Assembly: GCF_002706425.1 (NCBI RefSeq) | Contig: NZ_CP017713.1 | Span: 930,001-994,000, forward strand | Source of the DNA: Loigolactobacillus coryniformis subsp. coryniformis KCTC 3167 = DSM 20001 | Lineage (GTDB): Bacteria > Bacillota > Bacilli > Lactobacillales > Lactobacillaceae | Direction of reading: 5' to 3' | DNA length: 64,000 nucleotides | In this document: positions 43,379 through 51,675 of the stretch, one piece after another | Numbering within the stretch: the stretch's first letter is position 1 | Layout of the letters: each line of letters starts with the position of its first letter | The notes under the pieces: model-generated | What the model was told of the DNA's origin: nothing | What the model saw: only the letters and a program-made list of their open reading frames with translations | Databases searched by the model: none | Program-made: the position numbers and the translations under genes

Positions 43379-43460
43379 GTTTAGTCCTCCAATGTTTTTT
43401 TAGTTCGACGTATTGGAGGCGTCACTACGACTATTTGTGCGCAGTGTCCTCCCTAAACAT
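43376..43460 (-). promoter_or_regulatory. Structured rsgA leader: predicted three-way junction hiding SD and start
   Basis: On the minus-strand RNA, P1 is AUGUUUAG (43460-43453) with CUAAACAU (43384-43377, includes AU of the start codon). P2 is CACUGCG (43446-43440) with CGUAGUG (43429-43423). P3 is CCUCCAAU (43419-43412) with AUUGGAGG (43393-43386, the ribosome site). All base pairs are Watson-Crick except one G-U in P2. The junction strand holds an unpaired GGAGG (43452-43448) that could displace the ribosome site by pairing with CCUCC. It is not a riboswitch class known to the annotator. Confidence 0.7.
43381..43425 (-). CDS. Possible upstream leader peptide of rsgA (14 codons)
   Basis: GTG at 43425 opens a frame reading MTPPIRRTKKTLED and stopping TAA at 43383-43381, two bases before the rsgA ATG. 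Its codons run through P3 and into P1, so translating it would melt the structure that hides the rsgA start. A ribosome site GGGAGGA lies upstream but only close to the GTG if hairpin P2 forms, and the GTG itself is in P2. It may be fortuitous. Confidence 0.3.
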   Translation of the reverse strand: MTPPIRRTKKTLED

Positions 43461-43515
43461 AACTTCTTCTGGCTTTAACATATTGCATTGCTCGCTTTCT
43501 GATTAAGATGGATTT

Positions 43516-43524
43516 AGTATAACA
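43516..43524 (-). promoter_or_regulatory. Extended -10 promoter of rsgA
   Basis: The minus strand has TGT-TATACT with its hexamer at 43521-43516. It gives a leader of about 130 nt. No clear -35 is seen. Confidence 0.55.
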
Positions 43525-43575
43525 AATTTGGGGGCAAATAGCAGGGCTTTGAATGGCTAAAAATTAAACCTATAG

Positions 43576-43620
43576 AAAAAGTGAGCCATCCAAATGAATG
43601 ACTTGGATGGCTCACTTTTT
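43576..43620 (-). terminator. Terminator of the antiporter-lipoprotein operon
   Basis: AAAAAGTGAGCCATCCAA pairs perfectly with TTGGATGGCTCACTTTTT. It abuts the stop codon of the lipoprotein gene. Confidence 0.92.
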
Positions 43621-44186
43621 CATTCGTCAACTTGTTGCCGTTCTAAAATGTTGCCTCGTTTAGCATCGATACGCATACGTACTGTATGGTGCGCGCGACT
43701 ATGAATCAGCAGTTCATAATAGGTGATCTGCCGTTGGCGGGCTAAAGTATAACCAACAATGTGACCATCGTTGATCTCACTAATAGCGATCTGCTTGATC
43801 GTAGTCAATGATTTCAAGCCGTTTAAGTTGAGTGTTGCGCGTTCAGCGTTTTGCTTGGTCAATTTAGTGTGTGTTTTCTTGGTGATGATCGGCTGCATTG
43901 CGTTGACCGCTAAGTGGTAATAGCGCTGATGCTGTCGTGCTTGGACGTGGTACTGATAAAAGCGTCCATGCTTGGTCAAACTAATTTGTAACAACTGGGC
44001 GTGGGGAAGTTCTTTGTGAACTAGCCGCGCGACTTGTTTGCCAGAAACTTTGGCGGTGAAGATCCCCTGACTAGGATCTTGGCGATAAGGTGCTGCCGCT
44101 TTTTTAGCGGTGTTAGGTTGGACGATACCGCAACCGCTGAGTAGCAGTAAAACTAAAAACAGCGGCCATAAACGTTTGAATTTCAC
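43620..44186 (-). CDS. Hypothetical lipoprotein
   Basis: This 188-residue protein has a signal peptide and lipobox LLLLSGC (Cys at about residue 19), then a soluble basic domain with ATLNLNGLKSLTTIKQIAISEINDGHIVGYTL and a PepSY-like ending (MRIDAKRGNILERQQ). It is likely anchored outside the membrane. It lies 26 bases after the antiporter gene and shares its terminator, so it may modulate that transporter. The GTG start has AGGAAGGA upstream. Function is unknown. Confidence 0.75.
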   Translation of the reverse strand: MKFKRLWPLFLVLLLLSGCGIVQPNTAKKAAAPYRQDPSQGIFTAKVSGKQVARLVHKELPHAQLLQISLTKHGRFYQYHVQARQHQRYYHLAVNAMQPIITKKTHTKLTKQNAERATLNLNGLKSLTTIKQIAISEINDGHIVGYTLARQRQITYYELLIHSRAHHTVRMRIDAKRGNILERQQVDE

Positions 44187-44212
44187 AAATGAATTCCTTC
44201 CTGATCGTTAAT

Positions 44213-46051
44213 TTAATTACGAATGCCGAGCAAACGGCGAATCTCTGGCACTGCACTTTTATCGCCAGTGAAAATTAAGTGATCGTCTTGTTCGATAAAA
44301 GTATCACCGTGTGGAGCGATAAAATGGCCGTTGCGGTAAATCCGACTGATCGTGATATTTTCAATGAAAGGTAATGATTGTAGTTCGCGACCGGCGAAGC
44401 GACGGTTGTGCACAGTCACTTCATACAAGCCGGCGTCGTTATCGGTCAATAATTTCAGTGTTGATGGTGATTCGATCATTTCACGCAGCATACTGATGTT
44501 GATGTCAAAACTATTATAGATCTCAACCCCTTGTTCGGCGAGTACATCGTAACGATCATCAGCGACGTCACGGGCTTCAAAGCGAGCAATGACCCGCGGC
44601 ACTTGTTGTTTGATGGCCGTCGTGGCTAGCCGAACGTTGACGTCATGATCGAGGTGACCGAGTACTAAAATATCGGTAGTAAAGGCATCGGCTTTTTGTA
44701 GCGTAGCTTCAGTTAGATCTGGTAGTAAAGTTACGTTGTTAGCTTCACTATTATAGGTCCGGTAATTTTTGGGCTGATCGGTCAGCATGCGAATATCGTA
44801 CCAACCTTGCGATAAACGTTGTGCAACCGGGATCGTTAGGATATTTGTGCCAATAAAGGTAACTCGTGTTTTGACCAAGTCTTCCTTTTCTGGCTGGTAA
44901 AGTTGGTTAAAAATAATTGGTGAAAAAATACAAGTTAATACGGCGGCTAAAACAAAAGCACCTGATTGTTGCGTGGTAATCACATGTAAGTTTTGTGCTA
45001 CCTGCAAGGTTGGTAAAACTAAGGTAATCGTAGTTGAGGTCAAAAACCCACTCGCAATCGCATTCTTCATGGTAAAGCGTTGCCGGAAGATCAGCACAGG
45101 GACTGCTTTGGCCAGTAAGAAACAAATGAAAAAAATTGGGATCAGAATCAGCGAGTCACGATCAGCCAGCAAGGTGCGTAGATTTAATTTGGCACCTGTA
45201 GTAATGAAGAAAATCGGAATGAAGAAGCCATAACCGATCGAAGTTAATTTATCCCGCGTGACTTTGCTTGGTTGTAATAATTTCATTACGATACCTGCTA
45301 GAAAGGCACCGAGAATATTTTCAGCACCGACCTGTTCGGCAATCGTCACTAAGGTGAAAATCAGGAAAAAGGCCAAACGAATATCTAATTGCGTGGTCGT
45401 TTTATCAATTTTAGCAAAGAAACGATAGATACTGCGAAAACGCATTAACAGAATAATTGCGGCAAGAAAGATCAATAAAACTAACCATAGACGTGCAGAA
45501 TGGCCACCGTTTAACGCAGCATATGCCGTCAAAGCTAGTAATGGAATGATTTCACCTAGCGCAGCAGTTAGTAGAATCGTTTGTCCCAGCGCCTTGCTGA
45601 GTAATTCCTTTTCGGTTAACGCCGCGATCACAACACCTAGTGCAACAGTGGAAAATAGAATTGTGGCTAATAAAATATCGCTGAACAGACCGGTAAGCTG
45701 TAACAACCAACCAAGTAGACCGGCGACCAGTAAAATACTAGCGTAACTACTGATCGCTAATTTTAAGGGAGACCACTTTGCCGGTGGGGCACCATTTAAG
45801 CTTTTTTGCGGTTTAAATAGATCAAAGTCGATCTCCATACCGGAGAGGAAGATCAAAATGATCACACCTAAAGTTGATAGTTGGTTCAAACTGGCGGTCA
45901 GTGAAACCCAATTAAGTAGACTTTTACCTAAAATAATACCGACGATAATTTCGGCAACCGCAGTCGGGACGACAGAAATTTTAAAACGTGCCATGACTAG
46001 TGGCGTCATTAGCGCCGCCAATAAAACGATCAATAATGATAATTGGACCAT
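44213..46051 (-). CDS. CPA2-family cation:proton antiporter with RCK domain
   Basis: This 612-residue protein has about 12 membrane segments at 1-380 (VVPTAVAEIIVGIILGKSLLNW; ILIFLSGMEIDFDLF; GAENILGAFLAGIVMKLL). A TrkA-N/RCK nucleotide-binding domain follows (VTFIGTNILTIPVAQRL, about 397), then a TrkA-C domain (LQSLPFIENITISRIYRNGHFIAP). It resembles KefB/MagA-type K+ or Na+/H+ exchangers used in pH or ion balance. The ion is not determined. The ribosome site is AGGAGGC. Confidence 0.88.
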   Translation of the reverse strand: MVQLSLLIVLLAALMTPLVMARFKISVVPTAVAEIIVGIILGKSLLNWVSLTASLNQLSTLGVIILIFLSGMEIDFDLFKPQKSLNGAPPAKWSPLKLAISSYASILLVAGLLGWLLQLTGLFSDILLATILFSTVALGVVIAALTEKELLSKALGQTILLTAALGEIIPLLALTAYAALNGGHSARLWLVLLIFLAAIILLMRFRSIYRFFAKIDKTTTQLDIRLAFFLIFTLVTIAEQVGAENILGAFLAGIVMKLLQPSKVTRDKLTSIGYGFFIPIFFITTGAKLNLRTLLADRDSLILIPIFFICFLLAKAVPVLIFRQRFTMKNAIASGFLTSTTITLVLPTLQVAQNLHVITTQQSGAFVLAAVLTCIFSPIIFNQLYQPEKEDLVKTRVTFIGTNILTIPVAQRLSQGWYDIRMLTDQPKNYRTYNSEANNVTLLPDLTEATLQKADAFTTDILVLGHLDHDVNVRLATTAIKQQVPRVIARFEARDVADDRYDVLAEQGVEIYNSFDINISMLREMIESPSTLKLLTDNDAGLYEVTVHNRRFAGRELQSLPFIENITISRIYRNGHFIAPHGDTFIEQDDHLIFTGDKSAVPEIRRLLGIRN

Positions 46052-46140
46052 GAAGCGGCCTCCTTTAGCTTATATGTGAAAATTAATTGTTGCGATGAAA
46101 AGCACTGTCGCTGGTTTTCACAATACCTTTGTAACTCACG

Positions 46141-46779
46141 CTAAATAAATTTACTTTTGATGAAATTATATAAACCAACACTAACACTTGGCAAGAGGGC
46201 TACGATAACGATACTTAATAAAATCAACGAAAAATGGGCTTGAACAAATGGTAACGCACCAAGGTAATAGCCTAGTAAGCTACCAGCACTGACCCATAGC
46301 GCAACGCCGAGAAAGTTGTAAAGCGCAAACCGCGGATGCGTCATTTTAAACATGCCTGCGATCAAAGGGACGAATGTGCGAATCATTGGGACGAAACGGC
46401 CAAAAATCACTGTTTTACCACCATGACGCACAAAAAAATCGGTTGCGTTTTGCAAACGATCGACCCGAATGTGACGTTTGAAAAACTTCCAGCGACCTAA
46501 ATGACGACCAATTTCAAAATTAACCGTGTCGCCGATCAAAGCAGCAAAGAAAAAAGTTAGGCTCAACAACCAGATATCCAGAAAAAAACCATGTCGTGCC
46601 GCTAGCGTGCTGCTAATAAAAATAATTGATTCACCAGGTAAAAAGGGGAAAATTACTAAGCCAGTTTCGGCGAAGATCATTAAGAATAAAATAGCGTAAC
46701 TCCAGCGACCAAAATATTGAAAAATCGGTAATAATAACACTTCTAAATGGGTTAGCCCATAAAGGATGGTGTGCAACAT
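46141..46779 (-). CDS. DedA-family membrane protein
   Basis: This 212-residue protein of the DedA/SNARE-associated family has FAETGLVIFPFLPGESIIF (about 36-54), LIGDTVNFEIGRHLGRW (about 81-97), FGRFVPMIRTFVPLIAGMFKM with the conserved Arg residues (about 120-140), and two C-terminal helices. DedA proteins include flippases for undecaprenyl phosphate and other lipids. It lies upstream of the antiporter on the same strand with a 90-bp gap. Confidence 0.9.
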   Translation of the reverse strand: MLHTILYGLTHLEVLLLPIFQYFGRWSYAILFLMIFAETGLVIFPFLPGESIIFISSTLAARHGFFLDIWLLSLTFFFAALIGDTVNFEIGRHLGRWKFFKRHIRVDRLQNATDFFVRHGGKTVIFGRFVPMIRTFVPLIAGMFKMTHPRFALYNFLGVALWVSAGSLLGYYLGALPFVQAHFSLILLSIVIVALLPSVSVGLYNFIKSKFI

Positions 46780-47251
46780 CTGTGATCCCTCGCTTATTTG
46801 TTACTCGTAATACTCTTAGAGCGTGATTGAAAAAGCATCCAGATTTTAAGCACTAGCCTAGCAAGACACAGAAATCTGCCTTTTCAACCACGTTTATACC
46901 AAATTATTGGTAAAAACTAATCTAGCATTAAGTTATAAACAGTTCTTAGTTTACGCTTTGCCATTGCTTACTGCTAGTATTGACTTTTGAGCTTTACGTG
47001 AATTTAAAAAACACCATGTAGCCGCTTAGTTGTATCGCTTTCGTTGAAGTGCTAAAATGGTTTATCCGAAATTATTTAATTTGGTTAATAACGAGATAGA
47101 AAACAGTGAATTGTTTTCAGACTTAGCGACAAACTAAGATTTTCCTATTTTGGTATAAAGGTGTTTTTGTAACGAGCTTTGCAGCAATGACACAATTCAC
47201 GATTATGGAGTGGAAACTTGTTTTTAATTGAGAGAGAGGTTGGCAGGACTT
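46780..47251. other. Intergenic region with repeat element and helD promoter
   Basis: The inverted-repeat element copy 2 lies at 46822-46892. A candidate promoter TTGTAT (47030-47035), 17-bp spacer and TAAAAT (47053-47058) serves helD. Nothing else is recognised. Confidence 0.55.
46822..46892. repeat. Intergenic inverted-repeat element, copy 2
   Basis: The ends CGTGATTGAAAAAGCA and TGCCTTTTCAACCACG are complementary with few mismatches, and AGATTT/AAATCT continues the stem. It resembles 31823-32003. The short size and lack of a gene suggest a small non-autonomous repeat. Confidence 0.55.
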
Positions 47252-49555
47252 ATGGCTGATACGGAAAAACAACGAGAACAAGCGCGTGTTGACGATGTGA
47301 TCACGAAAATCAAACGAACGGAAGCGGAGTTAGAAAGTAAAATTGCCGCTGCTAAGACTGATGAAAAACGAATCAATGACAATTTTTACAACGATGTGCG
47401 GTTGAACGTTGGTTCATATGAATCGATGATGGATACCGCGTTATCCATTCGCCAGCAACAACAAATGCTGAATGAACGGAATAATAGTTGGCGCCACTCG
47501 ACTCAACAATTGGACGTCTTACAACGATTAGAGAAGACCCCTTATTTTGCGCGGATCGACTTTAAGGAGACCAGTGCTAAGGCAGCAGAAACAATCTATA
47601 TTGGCTTAAGTTCCTTTACCGATAAGCAGGATCATTTTCTGGTTTATGATTGGCGAGCACCGATCTCCTCGATCTACTACGATGGTAATTTAGGCCGCGT
47701 TACTTACCAAACACCGGATGGTGAACAGGCAGTTGATATCACCTTGAAGCGGCAATTTCTGATTGCTGATGGTGAGATCAAAACGATGTTTGATACTCAA
47801 GAAACCATTGGCGATCAAATGCTGATGGAAGTGTTAGGTGAGCAAGCGGACACGAAGATGAAGAGTATCGTGACTACGATCCAACGGGAACAGAACCAAA
47901 TTATTCGTGATACCAGTGCGCGGCTATTATTTGTGCAGGGGGCTGCCGGTTCCGGTAAAACGTCAGCCATCATGCAACGGGTGGCGTATTTACTCTATCG
48001 TTATCGTGGCAATCTAAATTCTAGTCAAGTGATCATGTTCTCGCCGAACCAGTTATTTAATGATTATGTGTCCAACGTCTTGCCTGAACTCGGCGAACAG
48101 AACATGGTGCAGTTGACTTACTATCAATACGCGGCGCGGCGGATTCCTAATTTAAAAGTCGAGGACCTGTTCACCCAATTTGAAAAAAATGAATCAGCGG
48201 TCGATAGGCGGATCAATCAACTTAAAGGTAGCTTAGCCTTTTTCCGGGCAACTAAAAAGTATGCTAACAGTTTAGGTAAAAGTGGCATGCGTTTCCGCGA
48301 TGTTAAGTTGCGCAATGAAGTGTTCATTGATCATAAACGGATCGAAAAAACTTACTACAAATACAATAGTAATTACCGCCTGGGCAATCGGTTGAATGCT
48401 ACCAAAGAAGAGTTACTGCGTTATTTTGGTCATCGGATCGACACCGAAATGAAGGCTAAATGGGTCAGTGAATTCATTCAGAACTTGGATGAAGAAGGCA
48501 TGCGCAAATGGTATGGCAATCATCCCCGCAATTTTGAAAACGGGGATAAAGAATTTCGTTTCTTGGCGCGGCGTGTGGTGACATCTGCTTTCGATAGTGT
48601 CCGGCGTGGCGTAATCCGCAATCGTTTCTTAAATATTAAAGCGCAGTATATTGACTTCTTGCGGCAAATTCCACAAATCATTAATTTGAAGCAATTCGGG
48701 TTGACTGAAGAAGAATGGCAACTAAATGTAAATCAAGTTTTAGCGCAGTTACGCCAAAAACAATTGGCAACCGCTGATGTTACACCATACCTTTATCTGT
48801 ACGATTTAATGACGGGCAAACACGGTGATCGCGAGATTCGCTATCTGTTTATTGATGAAATTCAGGATTACACACCTTATCAATTAAGTTTCTTGAAATT
48901 CAGCTTCCCGAACGCGCGCTTTACTTTGTTAGGTGATCTGAATCAGGCTATTTTCACACAAGAAAGTAGTCACAGTTTACTGAAGGAGTTAGCAACGATG
49001 TTCAAACCGGAGGAAACGCGAGTCGTTCAGTTGACCCAATCTTATCGGTCAACACAGCAGATCACCGATTTTACCAAAGCCATTTTACGCAATGGTGAGG
49101 CAGTCACGGCCTTCAATCGCCAAGATGCTTTGCCGAATGTGCTGATCGCACAAACCGAGGAAAGATTACTCGCTGCAGTACAAAAACAATTAGCCGAGAA
49201 TACTGCGGCTAAGCGTGTTACGGCAATCATTACCAAAACTTTACCTGAAAGCAAAGACCTATACGAAAAATTGCGGGCGCAAGGTGAAAAGGTAACTTTG
49301 ATTCGTTCAGAAAATCAGCGTTTAGCTGCTGGAACGATTATCGTGCCTTCATATTTAGCCAAAGGTTTGGAATTTGATGCGATCATTGCTTGGCAAGTGA
49401 CGGCTGCAAATTACGGTGCTGATGATCAACGGCAATTGCTGTACACGATTGCTTCACGCGCGATGCATCGCTTGACAATTCTGGCACAAGGTGAACTTTC
49501 GCCGCTATTGGCAGAAGTACCTACCGCTGCCTATACGTTGACCAAGTTAGACTGA
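47252..49555 (+). CDS. helD: RNA polymerase recycling motor ATPase HelD
   Basis: This UvrD/Rep-like protein of about 767 residues frees RNA polymerase from DNA. The N-terminal coiled-coil arm (RVDDVITKIKRTEAELESKIAAAK) enters the secondary channel. The Walker A is GAAGSGKTSAIMQR (about 232-245). A long insertion follows. The Walker B region is FIDEIQDYTPYQ (about 535), then LLGDLNQAIF and QSYRSTQQI. The C-terminal motif VPSYLAKGLEFDAI follows. The start is ambiguous: ATG 47252 is chosen to fit family N-termini; TTG 47228 or 47240 are possible. Confidence 0.9.
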   Translation: MADTEKQREQARVDDVITKIKRTEAELESKIAAAKTDEKRINDNFYNDVRLNVGSYESMMDTALSIRQQQQMLNERNNSWRHSTQQLDVLQRLEKTPYFARIDFKETSAKAAETIYIGLSSFTDKQDHFLVYDWRAPISSIYYDGNLGRVTYQTPDGEQAVDITLKRQFLIADGEIKTMFDTQETIGDQMLMEVLGEQADTKMKSIVTTIQREQNQIIRDTSARLLFVQGAAGSGKTSAIMQRVAYLLYRYRGNLNSSQVIMFSPNQLFNDYVSNVLPELGEQNMVQLTYYQYAARRIPNLKVEDLFTQFEKNESAVDRRINQLKGSLAFFRATKKYANSLGKSGMRFRDVKLRNEVFIDHKRIEKTYYKYNSNYRLGNRLNATKEELLRYFGHRIDTEMKAKWVSEFIQNLDEEGMRKWYGNHPRNFENGDKEFRFLARRVVTSAFDSVRRGVIRNRFLNIKAQYIDFLRQIPQIINLKQFGLTEEEWQLNVNQVLAQLRQKQLATADVTPYLYLYDLMTGKHGDREIRYLFIDEIQDYTPYQLSFLKFSFPNARFTLLGDLNQAIFTQESSHSLLKELATMFKPEETRVVQLTQSYRSTQQITDFTKAILRNGEAVTAFNRQDALPNVLIAQTEERLLAAVQKQLAENTAAKRVTAIITKTLPESKDLYEKLRAQGEKVTLIRSENQRLAAGTIIVPSYLAKGLEFDAIIAWQVTAANYGADDQRQLLYTIASRAMHRLTILAQGELSPLLAEVPTAAYTLTKLD

Positions 49556-49561
49556 GCTAAG

Positions 49562-49589
49562 TTGCTTTTCTAGTGAAAACGGTTATAAT
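49562..49589 (+). promoter_or_regulatory. Promoter of the thiamine salvage operon
   Basis: TTGCTT (49562-49567), a 16-bp spacer and TATAAT (49584-49589) lie just before the TPP aptamer. Confidence 0.75.
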
Positions 49590-49603
49590 TTAAATTAATT
49601 GAA

Positions 49604-49735
49604 AGCAGGGGAGCTGTTGTGAACAGCTGAGAGGAAAATAAATTTTCGACCCTTTAAACCTGATTGGTTAAGACCAGCGTAGGGAGCTATTTAGACGGTA
49701 GAAGCACATCCTAGGCAATGGGATGTGCTTTTTTT
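49604..49735 (+). promoter_or_regulatory. TPP riboswitch with intrinsic terminator
   Basis: THI-box landmarks are GGGGAGCUGUU pairing with GAACAGCUG, CUGAGAGG (49627-49634), ACCUGAU (49658-49664) and GCGUAGGGAGC (49677-49687). The expression platform is the terminator AAGCACAUCC/GGAUGUGCUU (49702-49711, 49721-49730) with U7. With thiamine pyrophosphate bound, transcription should stop. Without it, the transcript runs into a group IIC intron and on to thiM. Confidence 0.95.
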
Positions 49736-49736
49736 G

Positions 49737-51643
49737 GTGCGCCCGGCATGGGCGTCAACTAGGTGGTGAAAGTCCACTGCGGGCCGTAGTAGTCGGAACC
49801 GCTAGCCAAAGGCAAGGCCTTTATCGTGAGGTGAAGACTGAAGGAAGCCTGATGAGCAAAGTACTGCACCGATGAACAAGAAGCAGCTATAAGGCCGGAA
49901 GTAACTGGATAAGGTGGCCAAACACACTGAAGTCCGATACTACCCGAAGTTACGACAGTAAAGCTGACGGTGACATGGTACGAAAGTTGACGTTCTTACC
50001 CGGGGAGACCTGTACACACAATCCTGATTTTCTTAGGGAATACCCAAATGACAAGGAAATATGAGTTCAAAGCAAGTCAGAAATGGCTGGTTAAGTGTAC
50101 AGGAGTCAGCCGAGGTCATAGTAGTGGGTAACCATGAAGGACCAAACAATAATAACTCATATTGAGACTGGAAGTGAAGACGATGCGAAAATCGCAGAAA
50201 ACAGAACAAGCTGACCGCCAGCGGATGATAGGTCTGGAAGACCAAAGACAAACTGGGGCGCGTAGTATCGCCTCCGGTGAAGGAGAAAAGATGAGTGGCA
50301 CTCAGTTTCAAGCATTAGTTTTGGCCCGCAACAACCTGAATTTGGCTTATCAACGTGTGGTTAGGAACAAAGGGGCGGCCGGAGTTGACGGTATGACCGT
50401 TGATGAATTGAAACCGTACCTGAAAGTACATCGCGAAGAATTACTCGCAGAATTGGCCAATGGGACTTATAAACCGGCACCAGTCAAGCAAGTCTCAATT
50501 CCAAAGCCCAACGGTGGAACGCGTAAGCTTGGCATTCCGACCGTGATCGACCGGCTAGTCCAGCAGGCCGTGGCCCAGGTCCTTTCGCCGATATATGAAC
50601 AGATCTTCGCCAACAATAGTTTTGGTTTTCGACCCCAACGCAGTGCACATGACGCAGTTCAACAGGTCGTTCAGCTAGATAATGCGGGTTATCACTATGT
50701 GGTTGATCTGGATTTGAAGGCCTACTTCGATACGGTTAATCATGACATGCTTATGAAGTTTCTCAAGCAGCGAATTAGTGACCGCTGGGTACTACGGCTC
50801 ATTCGCCGTTTTCTGACTAGTGGCACCATGAATGGGCAATTGTTTGAACGCAGTGAGAAAGGCACACCGCAAGGCGGGCCGATCTCGCCACTGTTAGCGA
50901 ATATTTATCTCAACGAATTCGACCAAGAACTAGCTAGGCGCGGTCATGAATTTGTCCGTTACGCCGATGACTGCAATATCTTTGTTAAAAGTCCACGCGC
51001 GGGCCAACGAGTCCTCGCTAGTGTGACTCGTTTTCTCGAGCATGAGTTAAAACTCATGCTCAATCAGGAAAAGACACAAGTGGTCGCCACCAACAGAATG
51101 AAGTTCTTAGGGTTTACGTTGGGCCACACTAAAGGCAGGGCTTTTCCCTATCCGGTGTGGTCAGCGAAGCAGCGAGTTAAACAAGCATTGAGGCGGCTGA
51201 CTAAGCGTAATCGTGGTGTATCCGAAGACCAAATAATGGCAGAGATTCGTCAAAAGATGCGCGGTTGGTTGCAGTATTACAGCTTGGGTAGAATGAAGCG
51301 GTTCATCACGGAATTAGATGCGTGGCTGCGGTCACGTATTCGCCAGTACATTTGGAAACAATGGAAGAAAGCCAAAACTAGAGAGAACAACTTGAGCGGA
51401 TTAGGATTTACGAAAGATGAAGCTAAGCTATCCGCTAACACGCGTAAAGGGTACTGGCGGACAGCGCATAGTAAAACGCTGTGCCGTACCCTAACTAACA
51501 AAGAGCTGGAACGTCGTGGACTCATTAACTTGAGTCAGACGCTCCAGCAAATTCAGAGTGCTTAAATTATTGAACCGCCGTATACGGAACCGTACGTACG
51601 GTGGTGTGAGAGGACGGTAACTTACAATTACCTCCTACTCGAT
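49737..51643 (+). mobile_element. Group IIC intron, copy A2, inside the thiamine operon leader
   Basis: This 1907-bp intron is collinear with copy A1 at an exact offset of 30427 bp, with at least two substitutions (50165 A versus C, 51136 C versus T). It begins GTGCG two bases after the terminator T run and ends CTACTCGAT just before the thiM ribosome site. Splicing would join the riboswitch terminator end to TTGGGCTTTCAAG and thiM. Confidence 0.94.
50183..51565 (+). CDS. ltrA: Group IIC intron reverse transcriptase/maturase (copy A2)
   Basis: This protein is identical to the A1 maturase over the RT and maturase domains as far as can be read; the 51136 base change is silent at protein level (KGRAF retained). 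The catalytic YADD, GTPQGG and maturase GWLQYYSLGRMKR motifs are all intact. The ATG at 50183 follows GGAAG. Expression presumably depends on readthrough of the TPP riboswitch terminator. Confidence 0.93.
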   Translation: MRKSQKTEQADRQRMIGLEDQRQTGARSIASGEGEKMSGTQFQALVLARNNLNLAYQRVVRNKGAAGVDGMTVDELKPYLKVHREELLAELANGTYKPAPVKQVSIPKPNGGTRKLGIPTVIDRLVQQAVAQVLSPIYEQIFANNSFGFRPQRSAHDAVQQVVQLDNAGYHYVVDLDLKAYFDTVNHDMLMKFLKQRISDRWVLRLIRRFLTSGTMNGQLFERSEKGTPQGGPISPLLANIYLNEFDQELARRGHEFVRYADDCNIFVKSPRAGQRVLASVTRFLEHELKLMLNQEKTQVVATNRMKFLGFTLGHTKGRAFPYPVWSAKQRVKQALRRLTKRNRGVSEDQIMAEIRQKMRGWLQYYSLGRMKRFITELDAWLRSRIRQYIWKQWKKAKTRENNLSGLGFTKDEAKLSANTRKGYWRTAHSKTLCRTLTNKELERRGLINLSQTLQQIQSA

Positions 51644-51675
51644 TTGGGCTTTCAAGAAAAATAAGGAGGTAGAGT

